Shown here in pieces: positions 1-6,253 of a stretch of 6,258 bases of DNA. Origin of the DNA: an uncultured Bacilli bacterium (GTDB taxonomy: Bacteria; Bacillota_I; Bacilli_A; RF39; UBA660). The DNA lies in NCBI GenBank assembly GCA_944372315.1, contig CALVYX010000077.1:1-6258 (forward strand), given 5' to 3'. The position numbers were made by a program, and so were the translations under genes. Each line of letters starts with the position of its first letter. Within the stretch, counting starts at the first letter, position 1. Under the pieces are notes generated by a model. It was not told where the DNA came from, searched no databases, and saw only the letters and a list, made by a program, of their open reading frames with translations.

Positions 1-392
1 CATCCATTTTATTAGTAACTGGATGTAATAGTGAAGATAAATCATCATATTTAGAAGAAATCACTTTTGATGAATTATATGAAATGATGGATAACGAAGA
101 ATCTTTTATTTTAGAATTTGTTCAAGATGGTTGTACTCATTGTGCTGTATTTACTCCAAGATTTGAAAATGTATTAGAAGAATATCAAATAGAAGCAAAA
201 CAATTAAATTTTTCTAATATCAATGAAGAACAATATTCTCAAATAGTAAGAGATTTCGGATCCTTTGGTACTCCTACCGTTGTATTTATAGAAAACGGAA
301 AAGAAAAGACAACGATTAATCGTCTTACTGGAGAACCAAGTGAAAAAGAAATTATTAGAAAATTAACACAAAATGGCTACATTGAAGAATAG
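1..392 (+). CDS. Thioredoxin-like lipoprotein, 5' end missing
   Basis: The reading frame is open from the left edge (first full codon at base 3) to TAG at 390-392, giving 129 visible residues. The first visible residues, SILLVTGC, are the end of a lipoprotein signal peptide with a VTGC lipobox. The mature protein would start at that Cys, be lipid-anchored and face outside. The thioredoxin fold is shown by the redox motif C-T-H-C (visible residues 44-47) and by a TP pair at about residues 90-91 (GTPTVVF) that fits the cis-proline loop. The Trp that normally precedes CxxC is replaced by Gly (DGCTHC). The family carries out thiol-disulfide exchange; the substrate here is unknown, and bacteriocin-accessory-type thioredoxins are one comparable group. 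An internal ATG at 84 would drop the signal peptide and has no good ribosome binding site, so I reject it as the start. Probably only 10-15 residues are missing at the left. Confidence 0.85.
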   Translation, partial: SILLVTGCNSEDKSSYLEEITFDELYEMMDNEESFILEFVQDGCTHCAVFTPRFENVLEEYQIEAKQLNFSNINEEQYSQIVRDFGSFGTPTVVFIENGKEKTTINRLTGEPSEKEIIRKLTQNGYIEE

Positions 393-408
393 TAGCTTTT
401 TTTATTTT
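376..408 (+). terminator. Intrinsic terminator of the thioredoxin-like gene
   Basis: The stem GCTAC (376-380) pairs with GTAGC (392-396). An inner ATT/AAT can extend it, leaving a GAAG loop. The T-tract TTTTTTTATTTT (397-408) follows directly. The stop codon TAG (390-392) and the last four sense codons lie inside the hairpin. Confidence 0.7.
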
Positions 409-437
409 AAAAAAAAGACTATTGAATTTCAATAGTC
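409..437 (-). terminator. Intrinsic terminator of the GT81-like gene
   Basis: GACTATTG (417-424) and CAATAGTC (430-437) form a perfect 8-bp stem that can extend to 10 bp. Reading leftward it is followed by eight T residues (A409-A416 on the + strand). The TGA stop of the gene (429-431) lies within the stem-loop. It abuts the T-tract of the opposing terminator, so the convergent genes have tail-to-tail terminators with no spare bases. Confidence 0.8.
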
Positions 438-1124
438 CAATGAATTAACTAAATTAATCTCTTCATTTCTCTTTTCACATAGAAAGGCTCTTTTTAAAAT
501 AGCCGCCGTTACTTGCCTTGACATATCAATTAAATTTTTCCAATCTTGAGAATCATTTTCTATACTCCCAATATTAACTTCTCGTATCCTTACTCCCATA
601 TTATATAAATCAATCAAAATACCTATATCTACTCCATAATCTTTCTCAAAAATAATTTGTTCGAAAAATTCTTTCTTACCTGCGATAATACCGCTTAAAG
701 GTTGATTGTATTTACATAGTTCTGGAAACGTTAATTCCAAAAGTGGTTTTGCAACTAAATTGGTCACCCGACCAGATTTTCTTTTAAATGTAGACTTTAC
801 AAAATCGCACCTGTTTTTCAACAACGGTGTAATCATTTTATTTACAAAATTTTCATTATAATTATCAATATCAGCATCTGCAAATAAGATAAGATCTCCG
901 CTAGCATATTTAATACCCATTTCCATCGCATATCCCTTGCCTACTTTTTTACAATTAATCACTCTTGCACCATGTTCTAAAGCAAGTTTTCGTGTATTAT
1001 CTTTTGAATTATTATTTACAACTAGAATTTCACTTACTAATTCACATTTCTGAATATTTTTAATTACATTTGCAATATGCATCTCTTCGTTTCTTGCTGG
1101 TATCACTACCGTTAGTTTATTCAT
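429..1124 (-). CDS. GpgS-like (GT81) GT-A glycosyltransferase
   Basis: This 231-residue soluble GT-A glycosyltransferase has an N-terminal nucleotide-binding strand TVVIPARNEE (5-14), then LVVNNNSKDNT (34-44), GKGYAMEMG (62-70) and a metal-binding DAD (83-85). The stretch GRVTNLVAKPLLELTFPEL (118-136), followed by QPLSGIIAG (141-149), DYGVDIGILID (162-172) and MSRQV (201-205), closely recalls glucosyl-3-phosphoglycerate synthase. That enzyme transfers glucose from UDP-glucose to 3-phosphoglycerate to make glucosylglycerate. The protein is much shorter than mycobacterial GpgS (about 324 residues), mainly at the N-terminus. At the position of the third metal ligand (His258 in M. tuberculosis GpgS) it has Asn190, so donor or activity may differ. 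No partner phosphatase gene is present. The start is supported by AGGAGG at 1130-1135, five bases upstream. The family call is fairly sure; the exact reaction is inferred. Confidence 0.78.
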   Translation of the reverse strand: MNKLTVVIPARNEEMHIANVIKNIQKCELVSEILVVNNNSKDNTRKLALEHGARVINCKKVGKGYAMEMGIKYASGDLILFADADIDNYNENFVNKMITPLLKNRCDFVKSTFKRKSGRVTNLVAKPLLELTFPELCKYNQPLSGIIAGKKEFFEQIIFEKDYGVDIGILIDLYNMGVRIREVNIGSIENDSQDWKNLIDMSRQVTAAILKRAFLCEKRNEEINLVNSLDY

Positions 1125-1162
1125 AAGAACCTCCTAAGAAGTCAATTGCAAGTAACAAGGTT

Positions 1163-1191
1163 ATTGTAGTATAGTTTTTTTTCGTTGTCAA
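1163..1191 (-). promoter_or_regulatory. SigA-type promoter of the GT81-like gene
   Basis: Reading leftward, a consensus -35 TTGACA (1191-1186) is followed by a 17-base spacer and -10 TACAAT (1168-1163). The predicted start is near 1156, giving a leader of about 30 bases that ends in the AGGAGG site at 1130-1135. Close to consensus, so probably strong and constitutive. Confidence 0.75.
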
Positions 1192-1209
1192 TTATTTAAA
1201 TTTTCTATA

Positions 1210-1238
1210 TTGATAATCCAGTTTTTATATAGTATAGT
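1210..1238 (+). promoter_or_regulatory. SigA-type promoter of the GT4 gene
   Basis: -35 TTGATA (1210-1215), a 17-base spacer and -10 TATAGT (1233-1238). The predicted start is near 1245, only about 13 bases before the ATG and just ahead of the GGAG site. It is back to back with the leftward promoter: 18 bp separate the two -35 boxes. An alternative is TTGTCA (1185-1190) with TATATT (1206-1211), but its 15-base spacer is poor. Confidence 0.6.
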
Positions 1239-1257
1239 ATTAGCACGGAGTGATTTC

Positions 1258-2235
1258 ATGAAAATTGTTTTTTATAACAAAACACTAATCAGTGGTGGTA
1301 TTGAAAAATGTCTAGAATTATTAACAAAAGAGATATATCAAAATTATGATATAGATATCGTATATACCGATGACTCAATTCTAGATCCTAATATTGTTAA
1401 TATTTTAAAAAAATATGCTAATGTATATAAAATTGAAGAACAAACAATTAATTGTGATGTATGTGTTTGGTGTTATTTATATTTTGACTACCAAAAACTA
1501 AAAAATTTAATTAGAGCTAGAAAGAATATTGCGTGGATTCATAGTATGCCAAGAATTCTTCCTAATTGTTTACTTGATGATCAGGAGTTTGTCAATGATA
1601 TGGATCATTTTATTTGCGTATCTAATGCTGTTAAAAATCATTTAAATATTAAAAAAGAAGGACAAGTTATCCATAATTTTATGGATAAAAACATTAAAGA
1701 TTTAGCACTTCCTTGCAATCCCTTTTCTGATATTAGTGATAGCACTTTAAAACTTACAGTAGTATCTAGATTATCTAGTGGAAAAGGATTTGAAAGATTA
1801 CTCCTTCTAACTAATACTTTAAAAGAAAACAAGATAAATTTTTCTTTAAAAATTGTGGGAAAAGGAAGAAAAAAAGAACAAGAAATAAAAGATAATTTTA
1901 AAGATATTAAAGAAGCTGAATTTGTAGGATATCAAGAAAATCCTTATCCATATATTAAACACGCAGATTATTTAGTTCAATTAAGCGATGATGAATCATG
2001 GTGTAACTCAATAACAGAAGCAAAAATATTAAATACACCCGTTATTGTGACTAATTTTGAAAGTTCTAAAGAACAAATAACTAATTTAGAAAATGGAATT
2101 GTAATTGATCTAAAAGAAAACGATTATAATAAATATATTGATTTAATACTAAATAATAAAAATAAATTAAAAGAGAATCTAAATGGCTTTCACCACGAAA
2201 ACGAACTGCAGGAATGGCTTAATTTATTTAATTAA
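1258..2235 (+). CDS. GT4-family retaining glycosyltransferase
   Basis: A 325-residue GT-B enzyme. The N-terminal domain has the glycine loop ISGGIEKCLE (11-20), where GT4 acceptor-domain loops usually read GGxE. IAWIHSMPR (91-99) and HFICVSNAV (117-125) follow. The C-terminal donor-binding domain begins at LTVVSRLSSGKGFERL (166-181) and has LKIVGKG (197-203) and EFVGYQENPYPYI (221-233). The EX7E motif is E246...E254 in DESWCNSITEA, which binds the nucleotide sugar in retaining GT4 enzymes. There is no signal peptide or membrane segment, so it is probably cytosolic or peripheral to the membrane. Donor and acceptor cannot be read from the sequence; cell-surface polysaccharide or glycolipid synthesis is typical. 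I choose ATG 1258 because GGAG lies at 1247-1250; a TTG 48 bases upstream falls in the -35 box and cannot be the start. The gene is slightly short for the family but complete. Confidence 0.88.
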   Translation: MKIVFYNKTLISGGIEKCLELLTKEIYQNYDIDIVYTDDSILDPNIVNILKKYANVYKIEEQTINCDVCVWCYLYFDYQKLKNLIRARKNIAWIHSMPRILPNCLLDDQEFVNDMDHFICVSNAVKNHLNIKKEGQVIHNFMDKNIKDLALPCNPFSDISDSTLKLTVVSRLSSGKGFERLLLLTNTLKENKINFSLKIVGKGRKKEQEIKDNFKDIKEAEFVGYQENPYPYIKHADYLVQLSDDESWCNSITEAKILNTPVIVTNFESSKEQITNLENGIVIDLKENDYNKYIDLILNNKNKLKENLNGFHHENELQEWLNLFN

Positions 2236-2265
2236 AAAACTATCTATTTACTAGATAGTTTTTTT
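2234..2265. terminator. Bidirectional terminator shared by GT4 and lipid kinase genes
   Basis: The perfect stem ACTATCTA (2239-2246) / TAGATAGT (2252-2259) has loop TTTAC. It is flanked by A's at 2234-2239 and T's at 2259-2265, so it has a U-tract in either direction. The GT4 stop TAA is at 2233-2235. The kinase stop TAG (2240-2242) and its last codons (YLVNR) are encoded within the hairpin. Confidence 0.85.
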
Positions 2266-3172
2266 GAAATAAAGTATTTACATTTTTTTTAGGTAACAAT
2301 ATTTTAACATTTTTCTTAACAGTAATTTCATAATCAGTTCTCTCTTCTTCTAAATGTTCGCCATCCACACACCAAGAGAATACCGGTTTTTTAAATGTTA
2401 TTTTTAAGTTATCTGTTTTATGAAAATAAAACCCAGGAACTTTAGTAATATCACTTGTTCTTAAATAATATAGAGTCTTTAAAACATCTTGTTTTCTAGA
2501 CAAGTTACAAAATAATACTTCAAACTTTCCATCATCTAATTTGACATCATTATAAAAGTTATTAATTCCTGCTATTCTATTAGCATTAGAAATAATCAAA
2601 AAAGAATAAAGTCCATGATAAGTTTCATCATCAATAGTATAACTTAACTCATATAACTTAGTCATGTTAAAAAATTCTTTAGCACCCTCTACTAAATATG
2701 CAAGATATCCTAGTTTTTTCTTTAGTTCCCTGCTAGTCTCATAAGGAACATTCATAAACTTACCAAATCCAGCTACATATACAAATGGTTTTCCATTAAC
2801 GCAGCAGATATCCATATCCCTAACTTCTCCTTCTAACAGAAGTTTCAAATTGCTAATAACATCTTTACCATAACCAAACATAGCTCCAATATCATTAGTT
2901 GTACCAAGAGGAATATGAGCAAGTAATAATCTTTCATCTCTTAAAAAATTACCATTCATCGCTTCATTAAAAGTTCCGTCTCCTCCTAACGTAATCACTA
3001 AATCTACGGGTCTTAATTCTGAAACTATTTTAGTAATATGACCTTTATACTTAGAAAAAATTACTTCTGGTTCATAAGAATAATCCATAAGAATATCTAA
3101 ATATGCGGCTAAAAATTCTTGTTTAATCTTTTTACCACTATTGGGATTATATATAACTACACACTTTTTCAT
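2240..3172 (-). CDS. Diacylglycerol kinase family lipid kinase (DagK/DgkB/YegS type)
   Basis: A 310-residue protein, the usual length for the family. Motifs in order are NPNSGK (9-14), nucleotide-binding TLGGDGTFNEAMNG (61-74), PLGTTND (88-94), AGFGKFMNVPYET (134-146), KLGYLAY (153-159), KLDDGKFEV (211-219, with the conserved acidic pair of soluble DgkB-type kinases) and a C-terminal VDGE (269-272). It is predicted to phosphorylate diacylglycerol, or a related lipid, with ATP at the inner membrane face. In Gram-positive bacteria this recycles the diacylglycerol released by lipoteichoic-acid synthesis to phosphatidic acid. No transmembrane segment is evident, as in DgkB and unlike the small integral DgkA. 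It is the second gene of an operon, with its ATG 8 bases after the stop of the pentapeptide gene. Its ribosome binding site, AGGTG (3178-3182) or GAGGAG (3184-3189), overlaps the end of that gene, which suggests translational coupling. The exact lipid substrate is inferred. Confidence 0.9.
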   Translation of the reverse strand: MKKCVVIYNPNSGKKIKQEFLAAYLDILMDYSYEPEVIFSKYKGHITKIVSELRPVDLVITLGGDGTFNEAMNGNFLRDERLLLAHIPLGTTNDIGAMFGYGKDVISNLKLLLEGEVRDMDICCVNGKPFVYVAGFGKFMNVPYETSRELKKKLGYLAYLVEGAKEFFNMTKLYELSYTIDDETYHGLYSFLIISNANRIAGINNFYNDVKLDDGKFEVLFCNLSRKQDVLKTLYYLRTSDITKVPGFYFHKTDNLKITFKKPVFSWCVDGEHLEEERTDYEITVKKNVKILLPKKNVNTLFQKNYLVNR

Positions 3173-3180
3173 TCATACAC

Positions 3181-3810
3181 CTACTCCTCTTTTATAACTA
3201 TTCCTAATATTTTAGATAAAAGTAATGCTTGATAAGAATTTACTACTACTCCTTTAATACTATAAGTATCAATAGCAATTCCTTCTATTTTAGAAGTCGA
3301 TAAATCAATTTTATTTAAAGAAGTCCTAAAAATTTCACTAGAAGTCAAATCACAATTATTAAAATTAACATTATCCATATTATTTTCTAAAAAACGACTT
3401 CTTTCTAACAAACAATCCTTAAATAAAATATTTTTTAATTTATTATTAGGAAAATTACTATAATTTAAATTACAATTATCGAAAACAATATTTTGCAATA
3501 ATTCTTCGCTAATGATAATTCCTACTAATTTGCAGTTTATAAATTTACATCTTAAGAATAATTTTTTAGTAAATTCTAAATTGGATAAATCACAATTTTC
3601 AAAAATACAATCAACAAAATCAATATTATCTAACTTAGCATGACTAAAGTCAATACTTTTAAAGATACATTCATTAAATTCGATCCCACTTATTGTGATA
3701 TTATCTAATTTCTGTTCATTAAAAATACAATTGTAAAAACTTTCATCAAGCGGTTCAAATTTATCCTTAACTTCTAGATCCGAAGAAATTTTTGGCTCTA
3801 TTATTTTCAT
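3181..3810 (-). CDS. Pentapeptide-repeat protein, Qnr/McbG-like fold
   Basis: A 209-residue protein. After a short N-terminal cap (1-25) it can be written as 33 consecutive pentapeptides without a break (26-190). The fifth residue of each is almost always F, L, I, V or M, and it ends in a helix, NSYQALLLSKILGIVIKEE (191-209). This predicts a right-handed quadrilateral beta-helix of about eight coils with a C-terminal dimerisation helix. The C-terminal pattern (IKG.VV...QA..LSK.LGIVIK) resembles chromosomal Qnr-like proteins, which mimic DNA and protect gyrase, but the loops that mark plasmid Qnr proteins are absent. Gyrase protection is therefore only one possibility. All nine cysteines lie on two ladders with a 20-residue period. 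The start is supported by AGGTGA at 3815-3820. It is the first gene of a two-gene operon with the lipid kinase. Confidence 0.88.
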   Translation of the reverse strand: MKIIEPKISSDLEVKDKFEPLDESFYNCIFNEQKLDNITISGIEFNECIFKSIDFSHAKLDNIDFVDCIFENCDLSNLEFTKKLFLRCKFINCKLVGIIISEELLQNIVFDNCNLNYSNFPNNKLKNILFKDCLLERSRFLENNMDNVNFNNCDLTSSEIFRTSLNKIDLSTSKIEGIAIDTYSIKGVVVNSYQALLLSKILGIVIKEE

Positions 3811-3830
3811 ATAATCACCTAAACAACTTT

Positions 3831-3859
3831 ATTATATAAACTTTAGAAAAATAAATCAA
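3831..3859 (-). promoter_or_regulatory. SigA-type promoter of the pentapeptide/lipid kinase operon
   Basis: Reading leftward, -35 TTGATT (3859-3854) is followed by a 17-base spacer and consensus -10 TATAAT (3836-3831). The predicted start is near 3824, leaving a short leader that carries AGGTGA (3820-3815) four bases before the ATG. Confidence 0.72.
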
Positions 3860-3871
3860 TATCTTATAAAT

Positions 3872-3882
3872 TATGATATAAT
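3872..3882 (+). promoter_or_regulatory. Extended -10 promoter of pyrG
   Basis: Bases 3872-3882 read TATGATATAAT: a consensus -10 TATAAT (3877-3882) preceded by the Gram-positive TRTGN extension. No convincing -35 box lies at the right distance, which the extended -10 can offset. The start would be near 3889, giving a leader of about 40 bases. The promoter is divergent from, and close to, the pentapeptide operon promoter. Confidence 0.62.
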
Positions 3883-3896
3883 TATAAAGAGCCTAG

Positions 3897-5531
<1,635 letters not shown>

Positions 5532-5535
5532 AAAT

Positions 5536-5560
5536 CCACCCTTAAAAAGGGTGGTTTTAT
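5536..5560 (+). terminator. Intrinsic terminator of pyrG
   Basis: The perfect 8-bp stem CCACCCTT (5536-5543) / AAGGGTGG (5547-5554) has an AAA loop and is followed by TTTTAT. It is the most GC-rich hairpin in the window and starts four bases after the pyrG stop. Confidence 0.92.
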
Positions 5561-5581
5561 CTTGTTCCTATCCCATAACAT

Positions 5582-5605
5582 AAAAAAATCTTACAAAATG
5601 TAAGA
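5582..5605 (-). terminator. Intrinsic terminator of the unknown 142-residue gene
   Basis: The stem TCTTACA (5589-5595) / TGTAAGA (5599-5605) has an AAA loop on the + strand. Reading leftward it is followed by seven T's (A5582-A5588). It lies eight bases beyond the gene's stop. A short TTTT at 5607-5610 may give weak rightward activity and back up the pyrG terminator. Confidence 0.85.
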
Positions 5606-5613
5606 CTTTTCTA

Positions 5614-6042
5614 TTATTTCTTTACCATAACTTTAGGACTATCAAAACAAATATAATTTCTTAGTTCTCTTGAAGGAATACCACTTCCTTGAAAAGAAGA
5701 ACTATATTTACGTAATCTGTTTCTTATTTCTTCTTTTAAATCTTGATCTTCAATACTTTGATTTATATAATTAGCTACATTAAAAATAACCCCAAAAGAT
5801 TGAGAAAAGTTGCCTTTTCTATTCCCATAAAAAATTCTATTTTCATCAATTATATCAACCAATTGTTCATAATAATGACATTCTACTAATGGTTTATTAC
5901 TAATAATTACTTCTGTAACAGCTTCTAATACTGTTGCATTACTTTCCATTTTGTAAAATAAAATGTTATTTAAAATATGTCCGTTGTTATCAATAAATTC
6001 TATTTTTTCCCGAATTACTTCATTAGTTGTTTTATTTGCCAA
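5614..6042 (-). CDS. Unrecognised 142-residue soluble protein, TTG start
   Basis: I do not recognise a family. The protein is soluble, with no signal peptide or membrane segment, and its mixed charged sequence is likely mostly helical. Visible features are an N-terminal charged helix (about 5-20), a central region EVIISNKPLVECHYYEQLVDIIDENRIF in the middle third, and a Ser/Gly-rich stretch SSSFQGSGIPSRELRN (about 113-128) before a basic C-terminus (KVMVKK). The two cysteines lie in ECHYY and YICFDSP. The frame opens at TTG (6042-6040) with GGGAG at 6055-6051, eight bases upstream. The nearest ATG (6050-6048) is out of frame and stops after a few codons. It has its own promoter and terminator, so it is a single-gene unit and the context gives no functional hint. 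The organised signals on both sides argue that the gene is real. Confidence 0.75.
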   Translation of the reverse strand: MANKTTNEVIREKIEFIDNNGHILNNILFYKMESNATVLEAVTEVIISNKPLVECHYYEQLVDIIDENRIFYGNRKGNFSQSFGVIFNVANYINQSIEDQDLKEEIRNRLRKYSSSFQGSGIPSRELRNYICFDSPKVMVKK

Positions 6043-6050
6043 ATTATCAT

Positions 6051-6055
6051 CTCCC
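6051..6055 (-). promoter_or_regulatory. Ribosome binding site deciding a TTG start
   Basis: Leftward GGGAG (6055-6051) lies eight bases before TTG (6042-6040). No in-frame ATG is available until Met32 of the protein, so this site fixes the start. Confidence 0.65.
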
Positions 6056-6077
6056 TATTATTTTGTTGGCGAAGGAT

Positions 6078-6106
6078 ATTATACTACTATTAGGAGAAAA
6101 AAGCAA
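6078..6106 (-). promoter_or_regulatory. Promoter of the unknown 142-residue gene
   Basis: Reading leftward, -35 TTGCTT (6106-6101) is followed by a 17-base spacer and consensus -10 TATAAT (6083-6078), with a predicted start near 6071. The -35 box is made of the last bases of the upstream terminator stem and its T-tract, so terminator and promoter share bases. Confidence 0.65.
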
Positions 6107-6129
6107 GGATTGATTATCATCAATCCTTG
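6097..6129 (-). terminator. Strong leftward intrinsic terminator with no evident gene
   Basis: The perfect 11-bp stem CAAGGATTGAT (6104-6114) / ATCAATCCTTG (6119-6129) has a four-base loop. Reading leftward one C precedes six T's (6102-6097). On the + strand no T-tract follows, so it is directional. No leftward coding region ends close to its right: the last possible leftward frame from the window edge stops at 6207-6209. Confidence 0.78.
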
Positions 6130-6210
6130 TTAAGTGAAATGAAAAAGTAAATTCTACCCTTAAATGGAATTTAACTGTTCAAACTTTAATTATGGAATTT
6201 ATCTATTCAA
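6097..6210 (-). ncRNA. Candidate small RNA (tentative)
   Basis: A promoter-like pair on the - strand, TTGAAT (6245-6240), 17 bases, TATTAT (6222-6217), would start a transcript near 6210. The transcript would run about 114 bases to the strong terminator at 6129-6097. No translatable frame of note lies inside. This is inferred from promoter plus terminator only, and no known RNA family is recognised. The alternative is that the terminator belongs to a leftward transcript from outside the window. Confidence 0.3.
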
Positions 6211-6211
6211 A
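6164..6211 (+). repeat. Imperfect 20-bp direct repeat, two copies 28 bp apart
   Basis: Copies at 6164-6183 and 6192-6211 match at 18 of 20 positions, differing only at positions 11 and 14 of the unit. Each holds a GAA-N8-TTC dyad (6167-6180 and 6195-6208). A third GAA-N8-TTC at 6141-6154 lies 26 bases upstream without the rest of the repeat. They sit next to the -10-like element at 6216-6221, as operator sites might. Confidence 0.6.
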
Positions 6212-6215
6212 TGAT

Positions 6216-6221
6216 TATAAT
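6216..6221 (+). promoter_or_regulatory. Possible -10 box for a rightward gene beyond the window
   Basis: TATAAT (6216-6221) lies 25 bases before the Shine-Dalgarno sequence at the right edge. No good -35 box is present (about 3 of 6 matches near 6193-6198), so this promoter would be weak or activator-dependent. It overlaps the - strand TATTAT at 6222-6217. Confidence 0.4.
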
Positions 6222-6246
6222 ATGCTTCAGATGGTGCTTATTCAAG

Positions 6247-6253
6247 AAAGGAG
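6247..6253 (+). promoter_or_regulatory. Shine-Dalgarno site for a gene starting past the right edge
   Basis: AAAGGAG (6247-6253) is followed by TTTTA at the window end, placing a start codon a few bases beyond. A frame from ATG 6222 stays open to the edge but has no ribosome binding site, so it is less likely to be the start. Confidence 0.55.

Noticed and set aside
429..431. TGA as tryptophan (Mycoplasma-type code)
   Set aside because: The TGA sits inside a terminator hairpin at the natural end of the protein, and all conserved Trp residues in the window are TGG.
1167..1238. TAGTATAGT occurring twice (1167-1175 and 1230-1238) in the divergent promoter region
   Set aside because: Low-complexity match that largely reflects -10-like sequence of the two promoters; no further copies or symmetry.
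1210..1257. TTG at 1210 as the start of the GT4 gene, adding 16 residues
   Set aside because: It lies in the predicted -35 box, has no ribosome binding site and adds residues not typical of a GT4 N-terminus; ATG 1258 has GGAG correctly placed.
1638..1832. Leftward open frame inside the GT4 gene
   Set aside because: Antisense shadow with no ribosome binding site or family resemblance, across a conserved part of a clear gene.
6048..6050. Leftward ATG as the start of the 142-residue gene
   Set aside because: It is out of frame and reaches a stop after about a dozen codons; TTG 6042 is in frame and well spaced from GGGAG.
6165..6215. A 16-codon rightward frame from ATG 6165
   Set aside because: No Shine-Dalgarno sequence, and it simply runs through the two direct repeat copies.
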